A stretch of DNA of 42,398 bases, taken from a bacterium. Its GTDB lineage: Bacteria > Verrucomicrobiota > Verrucomicrobiia > Limisphaerales > UBA8199. Below are positions 31,706 to 40,248 of this stretch, piece after piece. The stretch is from contig JAJYHY010000007.1 in assembly GCA_021784555.1 (NCBI GenBank), positions 10,616 to 53,013 on the forward strand. The letters are read 5' to 3'. The notes beneath the pieces were generated by a model, which was not told where the DNA came from, made no database searches, and worked only from the letters and a program-made list of their open reading frames with translations. Made by a program: the position numbers and the translations under genes. The stretch's first letter is position 1. Each line of letters starts with the position of its first letter.

Positions 31706-34144
31706 TCAATGCTTCGCGCCCACCGGTGAGTTGGCGGACGGCACGGGGGCCGCCAACGCCATTCGGGGATGGCGCACCCACTCCACGCTCTTCGCGTTGG
31801 GCTGGCCCAGTTCCACCGGGTCCAAATAGGTGCCTCGCTCGGCGGCGGGCTTTTCCTCCTCGACCGGGATGCGATGAGCGTTGGCCCAGGCGTCATGCCG
31901 GATGCCGGTGACCTGCCAGGAGACCTTGACGTTGGGCTTGTCGGTCTTGATGGTAAAGCGGTTGTTCTGGATTTCCTCCGCCACAATCGCCTGGGCGAAC
32001 TGCCCGATAACCGTCAGTTGATAACGGAAATCGCGGTTCAATGCCTGGAACCAAGCCGGCAGGCTGACCACTGCCTCGCCCTTGGCATCCGTGGTCACGA
32101 CGCCGTCGTAGATATTCTTCATGTCAGGCGACTCGACGAAGGAATGGGAGAGATACTTGTTGGCCGGGTCTGTCGGATCGTCAATTTTGAACGAGCCGCC
32201 CGATTTGGTGAGCGTGCCATGGACGTTAACGTTTCCATAAAGTTCGGCGCAGACGCCTTTGCCGCCCAAATAAGCCGCATTATTTCCGTCCGAGACGCCG
32301 TTGGGCGCATACCGGAACAGGCCGCCGTAGCCGCCCGTCTCGCCAGCCGCTTGCCCAAAGACCGCGTAAGAATACTGCCCAGCCCCATCGGTGACGTTCA
32401 CGCCGTTGGCCGTGACCGTGCCGTTCACGTCCAACTGGGAGGCGGGGTTATTCTTCCCGACGCCCACGCCGCCCCAGGCGATAATGCTCAGCGCCTTGCC
32501 GTCCGTTGTGCCAAGAATGTTCACCCCGGGATCGGTGCCCGCGTTGCCATTGAGCGACCAGGCGTCGGCCGAGCCGGGAAGCCCCTGCGGACCTTGCGGA
32601 CCCTCGGGACCGGTCGGGCCGGACGGTCCTTGAGGGCCTTGCGGCCCCGCGGCTCCCGCCGGTCCCGCAGCTCCCGCCGGTCCCGCAGCTCCCGCCGGCC
32701 CAGCCGCGCCCTGCGGCCCCGTCGCGCCCTGCGGACCAGCCGGGCCGGCAGTCCCAGCGTCTCCTTTCTGCACCAGCAAGGACCAAGCGTTGTCGTCCGT
32801 CCCGGGAACCACATAGTCGGTTACTGCCGCCCCCGCCACCCATGCCGAGCCGGCGTAACTGACCGCATCGCCCGGCGCATAATTGGCTCCAGTGGTGCCG
32901 AACCAGGTTCCGCGCCAGTTCAGGCCCTTAGCTCCAGCAGGTCCCTGGGGACCTTGCGGACCAGCATCGCCCTTGGGGCCGGTTGCTCCCTGAGCGCCGG
33001 TGTCGCCCTTCGGACCGGCCGGACCTTGAGGACCCGTTGCTCCAACCTGGCCGGTCTGGCCGACAGGACCCTGCGCTCCGGTCGGGCCCTCAGGACCAGC
33101 CAGGCCCTGGGCGCCGGTGTCGCCCTTTGGGCCGGCTGGGCCTTGAGTACCAGTTGCCCCCACGGCACCCGGCGAACCGGTTGGCCCCGCCGGACCCTGA
33201 GGACCCTGCGGCCCCGCGGCTCCCGCCGGTCCCGTCGCACCCTGCGGTCCTGTCGCGCCTTGCGCACCGGCCGAACCGTCAGCGCCGGCATCCCCTTTCT
33301 GCGCCAGCAAGGACCAAGCGTTGTCGTCCGTCCCGGGAATCACATAGTCGGTTACTCCCGCCTGCGCCACCCACGCGGAGCCGTTGAAGCTGACCGCATC
33401 GCCCGGCGCATAATTGGCTCCAGTGCTGCCCAGCCAGGTTCCGCGCCAGTTCAGGCCCTTAGCTCCAGCAGGCCCCTGGGGACCTTGCGGGCCAGTATCG
33501 CCCTTGGGGCCGGTCGCTCCTTGGGCGCCGGTGTCGCCCTTCGGACCGGCCGGACCTTGAGGACCCGTTGCTCCAACCTGGCCGGTCTGGCCGGCAGGAC
33601 CCTGCGCTCCGGTCGGGCCCTCCGGACCAGCCGGGCCCTGGGCGCCGGTGTCGCCCTTTGGGCCGGCTGGGCCTTGAGTACCAGTTGCCCCCACGGCACC
33701 CGGCGAACCGGTTGGCCCCGCCGGACCCTGAGGACCCTGCGGCCCCGGCGGGCCAGCGGGCGTTTTGGCATAAAGCGCGTAGGGCCATGCAGTCAAGGGT
33801 TGGCGCGGGCTGATGACGTTAAAGCCAGCGCCGCCGTTGGTGCGCACGCCCAACTCCAGCCAGCGTGCGTCCCCCGTGAATACACTGGCGCCGAAGTCCA
33901 ACCGGGCGCTGAACAGGCCGTTAGTGACCCCCACGGCGGTGTTGGTTACCGCCCCGCCCACTTGATTGCCGAGGGTTGCTGCGTCAAAGACGGCAAAGCG
34001 GAAGTCATAGGTTCCGTTGGCCGCCAGCCCGGCGGCGATCAATCGGCCCTGGTAGGTGAAAACCGTGCCCAATGGGTCGGCGGCGGCGGCGCCGGCACCC
34101 AACAGCAGCGCGGCAGTAAGGACGGTTCGAATTCGAGTTGTCAT
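31706..34144 (-). CDS. Secreted collagen-like protein with two internal module repeats
   Basis: An 812-residue exported protein from the ATG at 34144. The signal peptide ([20 protein letters not shown]) is followed by a beta-rich head ([20 protein letters not shown], ending [19 protein letters not shown]). Three long Gly-X-Y blocks ([19 protein letters not shown] and similar) come next, separated by two copies of a roughly 55-residue module, GLNWRGTW...YAPGDAVS...DDNAWSLL, reminiscent of chitin-binding CBM5/12 domains. A globular C-terminal part ends the protein. A 531-bp (177-residue) direct duplication carries one module plus its collagen block. Bacterial collagen helices usually form surface stalks. 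It is followed after 32 bases by the large secreted protein. Confidence 0.92.
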   Translation of the reverse strand: MTTRIRTVLTAALLLGAGAAAADPLGTVFTYQGRLIAAGLAANGTYDFRFAVFDAATLGNQVGGAVTNTAVGVTNGLFSARLDFGASVFTGDARWLELGVRTNGGAGFNVISPRQPLTAWPYALYAKTPAGPPGPQGPQGPAGPTGSPGAVGATGTQGPAGPKGDTGAQGPAGPEGPTGAQGPAGQTGQVGATGPQGPAGPKGDTGAQGATGPKGDTGPQGPQGPAGAKGLNWRGTWLGSTGANYAPGDAVSFNGSAWVAQAGVTDYVIPGTDDNAWSLLAQKGDAGADGSAGAQGATGPQGATGPAGAAGPQGPQGPAGPTGSPGAVGATGTQGPAGPKGDTGAQGLAGPEGPTGAQGPVGQTGQVGATGPQGPAGPKGDTGAQGATGPKGDAGPQGPQGPAGAKGLNWRGTWFGTTGANYAPGDAVSYAGSAWVAGAAVTDYVVPGTDDNAWSLLVQKGDAGTAGPAGPQGATGPQGAAGPAGAAGPAGAAGPAGAAGPQGPQGPSGPTGPEGPQGPQGLPGSADAWSLNGNAGTDPGVNILGTTDGKALSIIAWGGVGVGKNNPASQLDVNGTVTANGVNVTDGAGQYSYAVFGQAAGETGGYGGLFRYAPNGVSDGNNAAYLGGKGVCAELYGNVNVHGTLTKSGGSFKIDDPTDPANKYLSHSFVESPDMKNIYDGVVTTDAKGEAVVSLPAWFQALNRDFRYQLTVIGQFAQAIVAEEIQNNRFTIKTDKPNVKVSWQVTGIRHDAWANAHRIPVEEEKPAAERGTYLDPVELGQPNAKSVEWVRHPRMALAAPVPSANSPVGAKH
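32684..33750 (-). repeat. Two tandem 531-bp direct repeats within the collagen-like gene
   Basis: The stretch CCGCGCCAGTTCAGGCCCTT at 32910 recurs at 33441, an offset of exactly 531 bases (177 codons). The similarity extends through the collagen block and the WSLL(A/V)QKGDAG module on both sides. The copies differ by scattered substitutions only, so the duplication is recent or kept uniform by recombination. Outer limits are approximate. Confidence 0.75.
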
Positions 34145-34554
34145 ACTGACTTCATTTTGCATTAGTTTGTCAACGTCCGCTCCGGTCGCCCATGCTTTGC
34201 CAAAGCACGCAGGCTGCTTTCCGGAACTGATCGCAATCCATGCTGACAGCTCCCCTGACACATTCGAGCACATAAACCTTTAATATCTATGTAATCACCA
34301 GCCCTCGCGCCAGGGGGCGCCTTTCCGCCAACCACCACTGCGCCGCCTCGTCCTCGGACGGTTTGCGACTCAGAAGCCCGGCTCAGTCTCCCATGGCCCG
34401 GACCAACAAATCATGGCTGTGGGAGAGAGTTCCTGGGCCGGCACCAATTACATAATTTTTAAAGATTTGAGGTCTGGTGTTTTCCCAGGGCCCCGCCAGG
34501 ATTGACGTTGCGGCGTGGGCGTGGAATCAATCCGCCCCGCTCGAAAAGCAAATT
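34145..34554. promoter_or_regulatory. Divergent promoter region of the secreted-protein block
   Basis: A gap of 410 bases between the divergent collagen-like and NHL-repeat genes, probably carrying both promoters. It contains A+T-rich stretches (TTTAATATCTATGTAAT near 34279; TTACATAATTTTTAAAGATT near 34448) in otherwise GC-rich DNA. It also has two dyads: GCGCCAGGGGGCGC (34310-34323) and CTCCCATGGC (34388-34397) with a near-complement GCTGTGGGAG about 17 bases further on. No regulator binding site is recognised. Confidence 0.5.
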
Positions 34555-36858
34555 ATGAAAATCGGAAGCATGCTGATCCATTCGAGGCTGCCGCAAGTTG
34601 GCGCCTTGCTCGCGCTGGTACTCGCCCCTGCCTATAGCCCCGCCCAAACCGTTTACGAAAACTACACCTTTACAACCCTCGCCGGGTGCTCCGGTTATGG
34701 CAGCGCCGATGGCACGGGCAGCGCCGCGCGCTTCAACGGGCCGAACAGTGTGGCAGTGGACACCGCCGGCAATATCTATCTCGCGGACGAGAACAACCAT
34801 ACGATCCGGAAAGTGACGCCCGCAGGTGTGGTGACGACCTTGGCCGGTCTGGCAGGCAATCCGGGTAGCGCCGACGGAACGGGTGACGCCGCGCGTTTCA
34901 ATCGGCCCTGGGGCGTGGCGGTGGACGGCGTCGGTAACCTCTATGTGGCTGATACCGGCAACCTCACCATCCGGAAGGTGACGCCCAATGGGGTGGTGAC
35001 GACCTTGGCCGGTCTGGCGGGCAGCGGAGGCAGCACCGACGGAACCGGGAGCGACGCGCGCTTTGCCTGGCCCGTCGCTGTGGCGGTGGACAGCGCCGGC
35101 AATGTCTTTGTGGCGGACTACAACAACAACACCATCCGAAAGATAACGCCGACGGGCCTCGTGACCACCCTCGCCGGAACGCCCGGGCCCGGTGGCAGCG
35201 ACGACGGGACGGGCAGCGCGGCCAGCTTTTCCCAGCCTGCCGGCTTGGCGGTGGACCGCGCCGATAACGTCTATGTGGCGGACTGCAACAACGACACCCT
35301 CCGGAAGATAACTCCGACGGGCGTGGTGACCACGCTGGCAGGCTTGGCGGGCACCGCCGGCAGCGATGACGGGACGGGCAGCGCGGCGCGGTTTTACCTG
35401 CCTGAGGGCGTGGCGGTGGACAACGCCGGGAATATCTATGTAGCCGAAGGCGGCAATGACATGATCCGCAAGGTAACGTCGTCGGGCGTGGTCACGACCC
35501 TGGCCGGTTCGCCGCGCAGAAACGGCAACGCGGATGGAACGGGCAGCGCCGCGCGGTTCGATGCGCCTGAAGGCGTGGCGGTGGACGGCGCCGGGAATAT
35601 CTATGTAGCCGATTTCGTCAACAACACCGTCCGGAAACTGACGCCCGCCGGGGCGGTGACGACCTTGGCCGGGTTGGCAGGCTACGGCAGCGTGGACGGG
35701 ACCGGTAGCGCCGCGCGGTTCAACTGGCCGTGGGGCGTGGCGGCGGACGGCGCCGGCAACGTCTTCGTGGCCGACACGGAGAACCAAACCATCCGCGAGG
35801 TAACACCCGCCGGCTCGGTCACGACTTTGGCTGGTACGCCGGGCACCCGGGGCACTACGGACGGAACCGGCAGCGCCGCACAATTCAACTATCCGGAGGA
35901 CGTGGCGGTGGACGGCGCGGGCAACGCTTATGTGGCGGACAGGAACAACAACACCATCCGCAAGGTGACGCCCTCGGGCGTGGTCACCACGCTGGCTGGG
36001 TCTGCTGGCGGCCGGGGCAGCGATGACGGCACGGGAAGCGTCGCGCGATTCAATTCCCCCACTGCGCTGGCGGTGGACGGGCTGGGCAATGTCTATGTGG
36101 CCGACTCCGGCAACAACACGATTCGGAAGGTGACGCCCTCGGGCGTGGTGACGACCCTGGCCGGATTGGCGGGCAGTTCGGGCAGCGCGGACGGGACGGG
36201 CAACGCCGCGCGTTTCAACTGGCCCATTGGGGTGGCCGTGGACAGCGCCGGCGTAATCTACGCGGTGGACAACGGGAACAATACGATCCGCAAAATCGTG
36301 GGCGCCGGCGTTGTTACGACCCTCGCGGGACTGGCGGGCAAGCCCGGCATCGCCGACGGGACGGGCAGCGCGGCCCGGTTCAACAGGCCCAGTGGCGTGG
36401 CGGTGGACGGGCTGGGCAATGTCTTTGTGGCGGACTCCGGCAACAACACCATTCGGAAGGTGACGCCCTCGGGCGTGGTGACGACCCTGGCCGGATCGAC
36501 TGAGGAGCAAGGCACTGCCGACGGGATCGGAAGCGCCGCACGCTTCCGCTGGCCCGTCGGCCTGGCAGTGGATAGCGTCGGCAATCTCTATGTGGGGGAC
36601 GCCGGGAATCACAGCATCCGCAAAGGCTGGCTCGCGCCGGCGCCGCCGATGTTCCGGGCGCCGGTGATTTTGGCCGACGGCTCGGTTCAACTGAATCTGA
36701 GCTGTGGCCGAGGCCTGAGTTATCTGCTCCAGGTCTCGACCAACCTGGTGGACTGGGCCCCGCTCCAGAGCTTTACCAGCACCAACGCCACCATGCGCTT
36801 CGCGGACCCGGCGGCGGCGCATCTCCCGCGCCGTTTCTATCGGGCGCTTGCGCAATGA
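34555..36858 (+). CDS. Secreted NHL-repeat protein, 12 repeats
   Basis: A 767-residue exported protein from the ATG at 34555. A signal peptide (LPQVGALLALVLAPAYSPAQ) precedes twelve NHL repeats of about 55 residues with the pattern 'VTTLAGLAG...ADGTGSAARF...P.GVAVDGAGN(I/V)YVADxxNNTIRKVTP.G'. Six NHL repeats make one beta-propeller, so twelve would make two. The last about 75 residues are a separate tail (LSYLLQVSTNLVDWAPLQSF, ending RRFYRALAQ) found also on the 1272-residue protein. NHL propellers bind proteins, sugars or nucleic acids; the partner here is unknown. Strong codon-level repetition gives a long open antisense frame, which is rejected. Confidence 0.93.
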   Translation: MKIGSMLIHSRLPQVGALLALVLAPAYSPAQTVYENYTFTTLAGCSGYGSADGTGSAARFNGPNSVAVDTAGNIYLADENNHTIRKVTPAGVVTTLAGLAGNPGSADGTGDAARFNRPWGVAVDGVGNLYVADTGNLTIRKVTPNGVVTTLAGLAGSGGSTDGTGSDARFAWPVAVAVDSAGNVFVADYNNNTIRKITPTGLVTTLAGTPGPGGSDDGTGSAASFSQPAGLAVDRADNVYVADCNNDTLRKITPTGVVTTLAGLAGTAGSDDGTGSAARFYLPEGVAVDNAGNIYVAEGGNDMIRKVTSSGVVTTLAGSPRRNGNADGTGSAARFDAPEGVAVDGAGNIYVADFVNNTVRKLTPAGAVTTLAGLAGYGSVDGTGSAARFNWPWGVAADGAGNVFVADTENQTIREVTPAGSVTTLAGTPGTRGTTDGTGSAAQFNYPEDVAVDGAGNAYVADRNNNTIRKVTPSGVVTTLAGSAGGRGSDDGTGSVARFNSPTALAVDGLGNVYVADSGNNTIRKVTPSGVVTTLAGLAGSSGSADGTGNAARFNWPIGVAVDSAGVIYAVDNGNNTIRKIVGAGVVTTLAGLAGKPGIADGTGSAARFNRPSGVAVDGLGNVFVADSGNNTIRKVTPSGVVTTLAGSTEEQGTADGIGSAARFRWPVGLAVDSVGNLYVGDAGNHSIRKGWLAPAPPMFRAPVILADGSVQLNLSCGRGLSYLLQVSTNLVDWAPLQSFTSTNATMRFADPAAAHLPRRFYRALAQ

Positions 36859-36972
36859 TTCTCAACCTACCGCAATGAACCATGAGAAGACCAAACGAAT
36901 TCAAAAGGGACCGCGCTTGGCCTGTCTCGAAATGAGTCCCCAATGCCAAAAAAGAAAGAAAGGACTGAAACC

Positions 36973-37680
36973 ATGAAACTGAGAATCACTCTCCTGACCC
37001 TCGCCGCGCTGATGCTCTGGTCGAGGCCGCCGGCCTCCGCGGAGGGTTTCCACCTGACGAAGGCCTTCATGAACGAGCAAAGCGAGCTCACCGTCGAGTT
37101 CCCATCCGACACCAATTGCTACTTCATTCTGGAGCGTAGCTCCACGCTCACAGGGCTCACCAACGCGGTCGCCCTCGCTCTGGGAACGACCGGCGCGGGA
37201 CGTTTGGCCGACACCAACCCGCCCGTCGGCGCGGCATTCTTCAGGATTGAGAAGGTGCCGCTCAGTTCGCCGCAGGCCACCGCTGGCGACGGCATTGACG
37301 ACGTTTACAAGCTTCAGCACCCGGATGTCTTCCCCAACCCGATGGACCCGTCTTACGCGGCCCAGGATTTCGATGGCGACGGCGTCAGTAATCTTCGTGA
37401 ATACGAGCGGGGAACGGACCCGGCCAGCGCCGGCAGCATCAACGTCAGCCTGTTTGTGGATTCCGCCTCCGGCAATGACGCCTCCGACGGAATCACCTCA
37501 GCGCCCACCCCATGGGCCATGGGAACCCACGGGCCGATGCTCACGATTCAAGGCGCCATTTCCGCCGCCCTGAGCGGCGACACGGTGGTCATCGCCCCAG
37601 GGACGTACCATGAGACGGTGCTGGACCCCGGCGCGAAGAGCGTCACCCTCACGCCCCAAGGCGAAGTAATCATCCAATAA
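36973..37680 (+). CDS. Secreted protein with a calcium-loop motif and the start of a beta-helix
   Basis: A 235-residue exported protein from the ATG at 36973 (AAAGGA upstream). A signal peptide (LTLAALMLWSRPPASAEG) is followed by a beta-domain (FILERSSTLTGLTNAVALAL, ending GAAFFRIEKVPL) like the tails of the neighbouring secreted proteins. A thrombospondin-type-3-like calcium loop (DFDGDGVSNLREYERGTDP, with DGIDDVYKLQHPD before it) follows, then the typical first turns of a right-handed parallel beta-helix (VDSASGNDASDG, LTIQGAISAALSGDTVVIAP). Full beta-helix proteins continue for hundreds of residues, but this one stops after two turns (VTLTPQGEVIIQ), so it is probably a truncated derivative. 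It is followed by the S74 gene after 62 bases. Confidence 0.8.
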   Translation: MKLRITLLTLAALMLWSRPPASAEGFHLTKAFMNEQSELTVEFPSDTNCYFILERSSTLTGLTNAVALALGTTGAGRLADTNPPVGAAFFRIEKVPLSSPQATAGDGIDDVYKLQHPDVFPNPMDPSYAAQDFDGDGVSNLREYERGTDPASAGSINVSLFVDSASGNDASDGITSAPTPWAMGTHGPMLTIQGAISAALSGDTVVIAPGTYHETVLDPGAKSVTLTPQGEVIIQ

Positions 37681-37742
37681 CCACCGCAATGGATTCTTAA
37701 GAAACAGCAGAACAAACAACTCGAAACGGAAAGGACAAAGCA

Positions 37743-38960
37743 ATGAAGAACAGCTTCAACCTATTCGCGGCTATCGCGGCGACAGCCACGCTGCCATTGG
37801 CGCCGACCCTCGCCGGCAACTTGACAGTCAACGGAAACCTCACGGTGGAGACCAACGCCACCGTCGAAGGGCAGGCCAGAATCGGTGGGACCGCATACCT
37901 CAACACCGCATTCGTAAACGGAAACCTGGATGTGAAGTCGAATGCCTTCCTCGAAGGGGACGCCAACGTCGACTTTGGCCTAAGCGTCGGCGGGCCCGCA
38001 GACCTGTATGGAGACCTGAGGGTGATGCCGTGGGTCGTGAATGCGTGGCACGGAACTCGTAGTACGGTGGAAGTCGGTGCGTTGGGGAAAACCAACGCCA
38101 TTTACGGCGAGCTCGGGCCAGATGCCTCCAACATCGTGGATGGGGTGGCCGTCGAGGGCTACTGCACCGGGCCGGACACGAGCGGTGTCTTTGGCGAACT
38201 GGGGCACGGGGATGCCGAGCCCGGTGGCGAGTTTCCGATCCGCGACTATTACGGCGTGTATGGCCACGCCGACGCCAGCGATGGCAACGCATACGCGGGT
38301 TACTTTGATGGTCGCGTTAACATGAATGGCGTTTTGAGCGCCCAGGCAAACGTTGGGATCGGCACAGGCTCTCCTGGCGCGCAGTTGGACGTGGAAGGAA
38401 GCGACGATTCGGGATCGTGGGCCGCTCCAATAGCCCTCATCCAAAACAACGACAAGGGCAACGCTGCTGCTCCGGCTCTACGGCTCGCTGGCTGGGGTAA
38501 TACCACCTATGGCGTCCTGAGCGTCTCGGCCAATGGGCCCGGTTTAATCGCGCAATTTGGGAATTACAGCAAGTTCGTCGCCGACATCAAGAACGACGGC
38601 ACCATCGACGCCAAGGCCTTCAACACGACCAGCGACCGCAACGCCAAGGAGAACTTTTCGCCGATCTCTCCGGCTGAGGTTTTGCACAGGGTGGTTTCCT
38701 TGCCGATTAGCAGATGGAACTTCAAGCAAGACGATGGAGTCAGCCACGTCGGGCCGATGGCGCAGGACTTTCACGCCGCGTTCAACGTCGGCTCGGATGA
38801 CAAACACATCGCCACCGTGGACGAAGAGGGCGTGGCCCTGGCGGCGATCCAGGGTCTGAACCAGAAGCTGAATGAAAAGGACGCCGAGATTCGCGACTTG
38901 AAAGCACGATTGACGAGGCTCGAACAGCTCATCGAGACAAGGAATTCGAGCCGCAACTAA
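37743..38960 (+). CDS. Secreted fibre-like protein with an S74 self-cleaving chaperone domain
   Basis: A 405-residue exported protein. A signal peptide (FAAIAATATLPLAPTLAGN) precedes a repetitive beta-stalk (LTVNGNLTVETNATVEGQAR and similar) and a middle domain with GIGTGSPGAQLDVEGSDDSG, the motif that commonly precedes S74 domains. The C-terminal S74 intramolecular chaperone domain starts TTSDRNAKENF and has VVSLPISRWNFK and HVGPMAQDFHAAF. The catalytic Ser-Lys pair (Ser and Lys five residues apart in SDRNAK) is intact, so the domain probably trimerises the stalk and then cuts itself off. The final helix (LNEKDAEIRDLKARLTRLEQ) is a coiled coil. S74 domains are best known from phage tail spikes, but no phage genes lie nearby. 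AAAGGA precedes the ATG. Confidence 0.9.
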   Translation: MKNSFNLFAAIAATATLPLAPTLAGNLTVNGNLTVETNATVEGQARIGGTAYLNTAFVNGNLDVKSNAFLEGDANVDFGLSVGGPADLYGDLRVMPWVVNAWHGTRSTVEVGALGKTNAIYGELGPDASNIVDGVAVEGYCTGPDTSGVFGELGHGDAEPGGEFPIRDYYGVYGHADASDGNAYAGYFDGRVNMNGVLSAQANVGIGTGSPGAQLDVEGSDDSGSWAAPIALIQNNDKGNAAAPALRLAGWGNTTYGVLSVSANGPGLIAQFGNYSKFVADIKNDGTIDAKAFNTTSDRNAKENFSPISPAEVLHRVVSLPISRWNFKQDDGVSHVGPMAQDFHAAFNVGSDDKHIATVDEEGVALAAIQGLNQKLNEKDAEIRDLKARLTRLEQLIETRNSSRN

Positions 38961-39064
38961 AACACCGGCAAAACACCAGCCCGAGGCGCTGGCCCCCGTC
39001 TCTGGACACCGGTTGGGCAGAATACCTGATTAGACGGGCATTGAGAGGGAGCTATTGTGAGGAC

Positions 39065-39643
39065 ATGGCAAAAGCAAAGATCGGGAGCGTGGCACTCTGC
39101 GCATTGATCCTTTCTACGGGCATGGCGGGGGCGCAATCCATGTTTCATCTCATCCTCCGAGGGACCTGTTATTCGACGAATGCCGCCGGGCGTTTCATTG
39201 CCACTCCGTTCTCGGATAAAACTCTCCTTCGCGATTTGGCCGCGTCCGCTGGCAATATCAACCCCAAGACGATGACGCTGGTTTATCACATTAGCGCCAA
39301 CTCGTTCGGCGACGCCATTGAGGCGGTCAACCCGACCAACGGCGCGACCCTGACCACGGTTTTTGGGTTCTATTACGGCGATAGCCTGGGCCGGGTTGCC
39401 CTCACCAATGCAGTGGGGAGCGCGGTGCGCCGCGTTGACTATATCTACAACGCAGACCAAAGCCCGGATGCGCTGGGGTCGGCCTTTCTCACGAAACGTT
39501 TTATCAAAGAGCCTCGGGGCAATGTCCGCACGGTCATCCAGGCCGACATGCAATACCTGGTGCGGCCCCAAGGGAGCAGTCCCGCCCAAATCTGTGTCGC
39601 CACGTTTACCACCACAAAACCCTTTACGCCATCCAAACCATAA
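39065..39643 (+). CDS. Small secreted protein, first of a paralogous pair
   Basis: A 192-residue exported protein of no family that I recognise. The signal peptide is VALCALILSTGMAGAQS. The body shares a clear pattern with the next gene product: TLVYHISANSFGDAIEAVNP, TNGATLTTVFGFYYGD, GRVALTNAVGSAVRRVDYIY. The ATG at 39065 has GAGG only 3 bases upstream; a TTG eight codons earlier is possible. Its stop overlaps the next start by one base (TAATG), so the two are translationally coupled. About 100 bases separate it from the S74 gene, including a CCAGC-GCTGG hairpin (38976-38992). Confidence 0.75.
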   Translation: MAKAKIGSVALCALILSTGMAGAQSMFHLILRGTCYSTNAAGRFIATPFSDKTLLRDLAASAGNINPKTMTLVYHISANSFGDAIEAVNPTNGATLTTVFGFYYGDSLGRVALTNAVGSAVRRVDYIYNADQSPDALGSAFLTKRFIKEPRGNVRTVIQADMQYLVRPQGSSPAQICVATFTTTKPFTPSKP

Positions 39644-40236
39644 TGAAGCTAATCCTGCAAACAGTCTTTGCCGGAATCTTACTTTCCGGCGCCAACGTTC
39701 TGGCACAGAATGAGTTGTACGTCACCCTCCGCGGCACTTCCTTCCAGACCAATGCCTTGGGCCTTATGGTGCCGCACCTGATCACCCAACACACCCTCTT
39801 GAGCGACGAGGCCCATCGGCTGGGCGTTTCCCCCCTAAGGGACTTGGCACTGGTCTATCATGTGAACGGCAGCTCGTTCGGCGACACGATTGATTTGGTC
39901 AATGTCACCAACGGGGCCGTGGTGAGCACGGTATTCGGCTTCTTCTTTGGCGATGACCCCGCACTCAATCGCGTCGCCATCACCAACAGCACCGGCACGA
40001 TAGTCAAGCGTATCGATTACATTTACACGCGCCAGAACAGCCATTCGATGGGCGCCGCCCTCACCACCAAACGCTACGTCCATCGTGGCCAGTATCCCGC
40101 CTTTCCAATCATCACCTCCAGAATGCAGTGGGTTGTGGCGCCAGAGGGAAAAAACTCGACGCAGATCCGCGTGGCGAGCTTTACCACGACCAGCGCCTTC
40201 AAGCCGCACCCGTTACCCAAGCGCGGGCCTCCCTAA
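39643..40236 (+). CDS. Small secreted protein, second of a paralogous pair
   Basis: A 197-residue exported protein. The signal peptide is MKLILQTVFAGILLSGANVL then AQ. It aligns with the preceding product along its length: LALVYHVNGSSFGDTIDLVN, VTNGAVVSTVFGFFFGDD, LNRVAITNSTGTIVKRIDYI, IRVASFTTTSAFKP. Tandem duplication of one ancestral gene is clear. The start overlaps the first gene's stop by one base. The C-terminal tail is basic and Pro-rich. It converges with the oxidoreductase gene, with 12 bases between the stops and no visible terminator. Function unknown. Confidence 0.75.
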   Translation: MKLILQTVFAGILLSGANVLAQNELYVTLRGTSFQTNALGLMVPHLITQHTLLSDEAHRLGVSPLRDLALVYHVNGSSFGDTIDLVNVTNGAVVSTVFGFFFGDDPALNRVAITNSTGTIVKRIDYIYTRQNSHSMGAALTTKRYVHRGQYPAFPIITSRMQWVVAPEGKNSTQIRVASFTTTSAFKPHPLPKRGPP

Positions 40237-40248
40237 CACCCATCACGA

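Noticed and set aside
31769-34165. Long open frame antisense to the collagen-like gene
   Set aside because: It is a by-product of Gly-Pro-rich codons on the other strand. The product is repetitive Arg/Leu/Ser text without fold character.
34459-36855. 798-codon open frame antisense to the NHL-repeat gene
   Set aside because: It mirrors the highly repetitive codons of the NHL gene and encodes low-complexity His/Arg/Gly-rich repeats with no signal peptide or known domain. The plus-strand frame has a signal peptide and twelve clear NHL repeats.
37743-38960. Prophage tail-fibre gene
   Set aside because: It has a signal peptide and is surrounded by exported repeat proteins; no phage structural, lysis or integrase genes were found.
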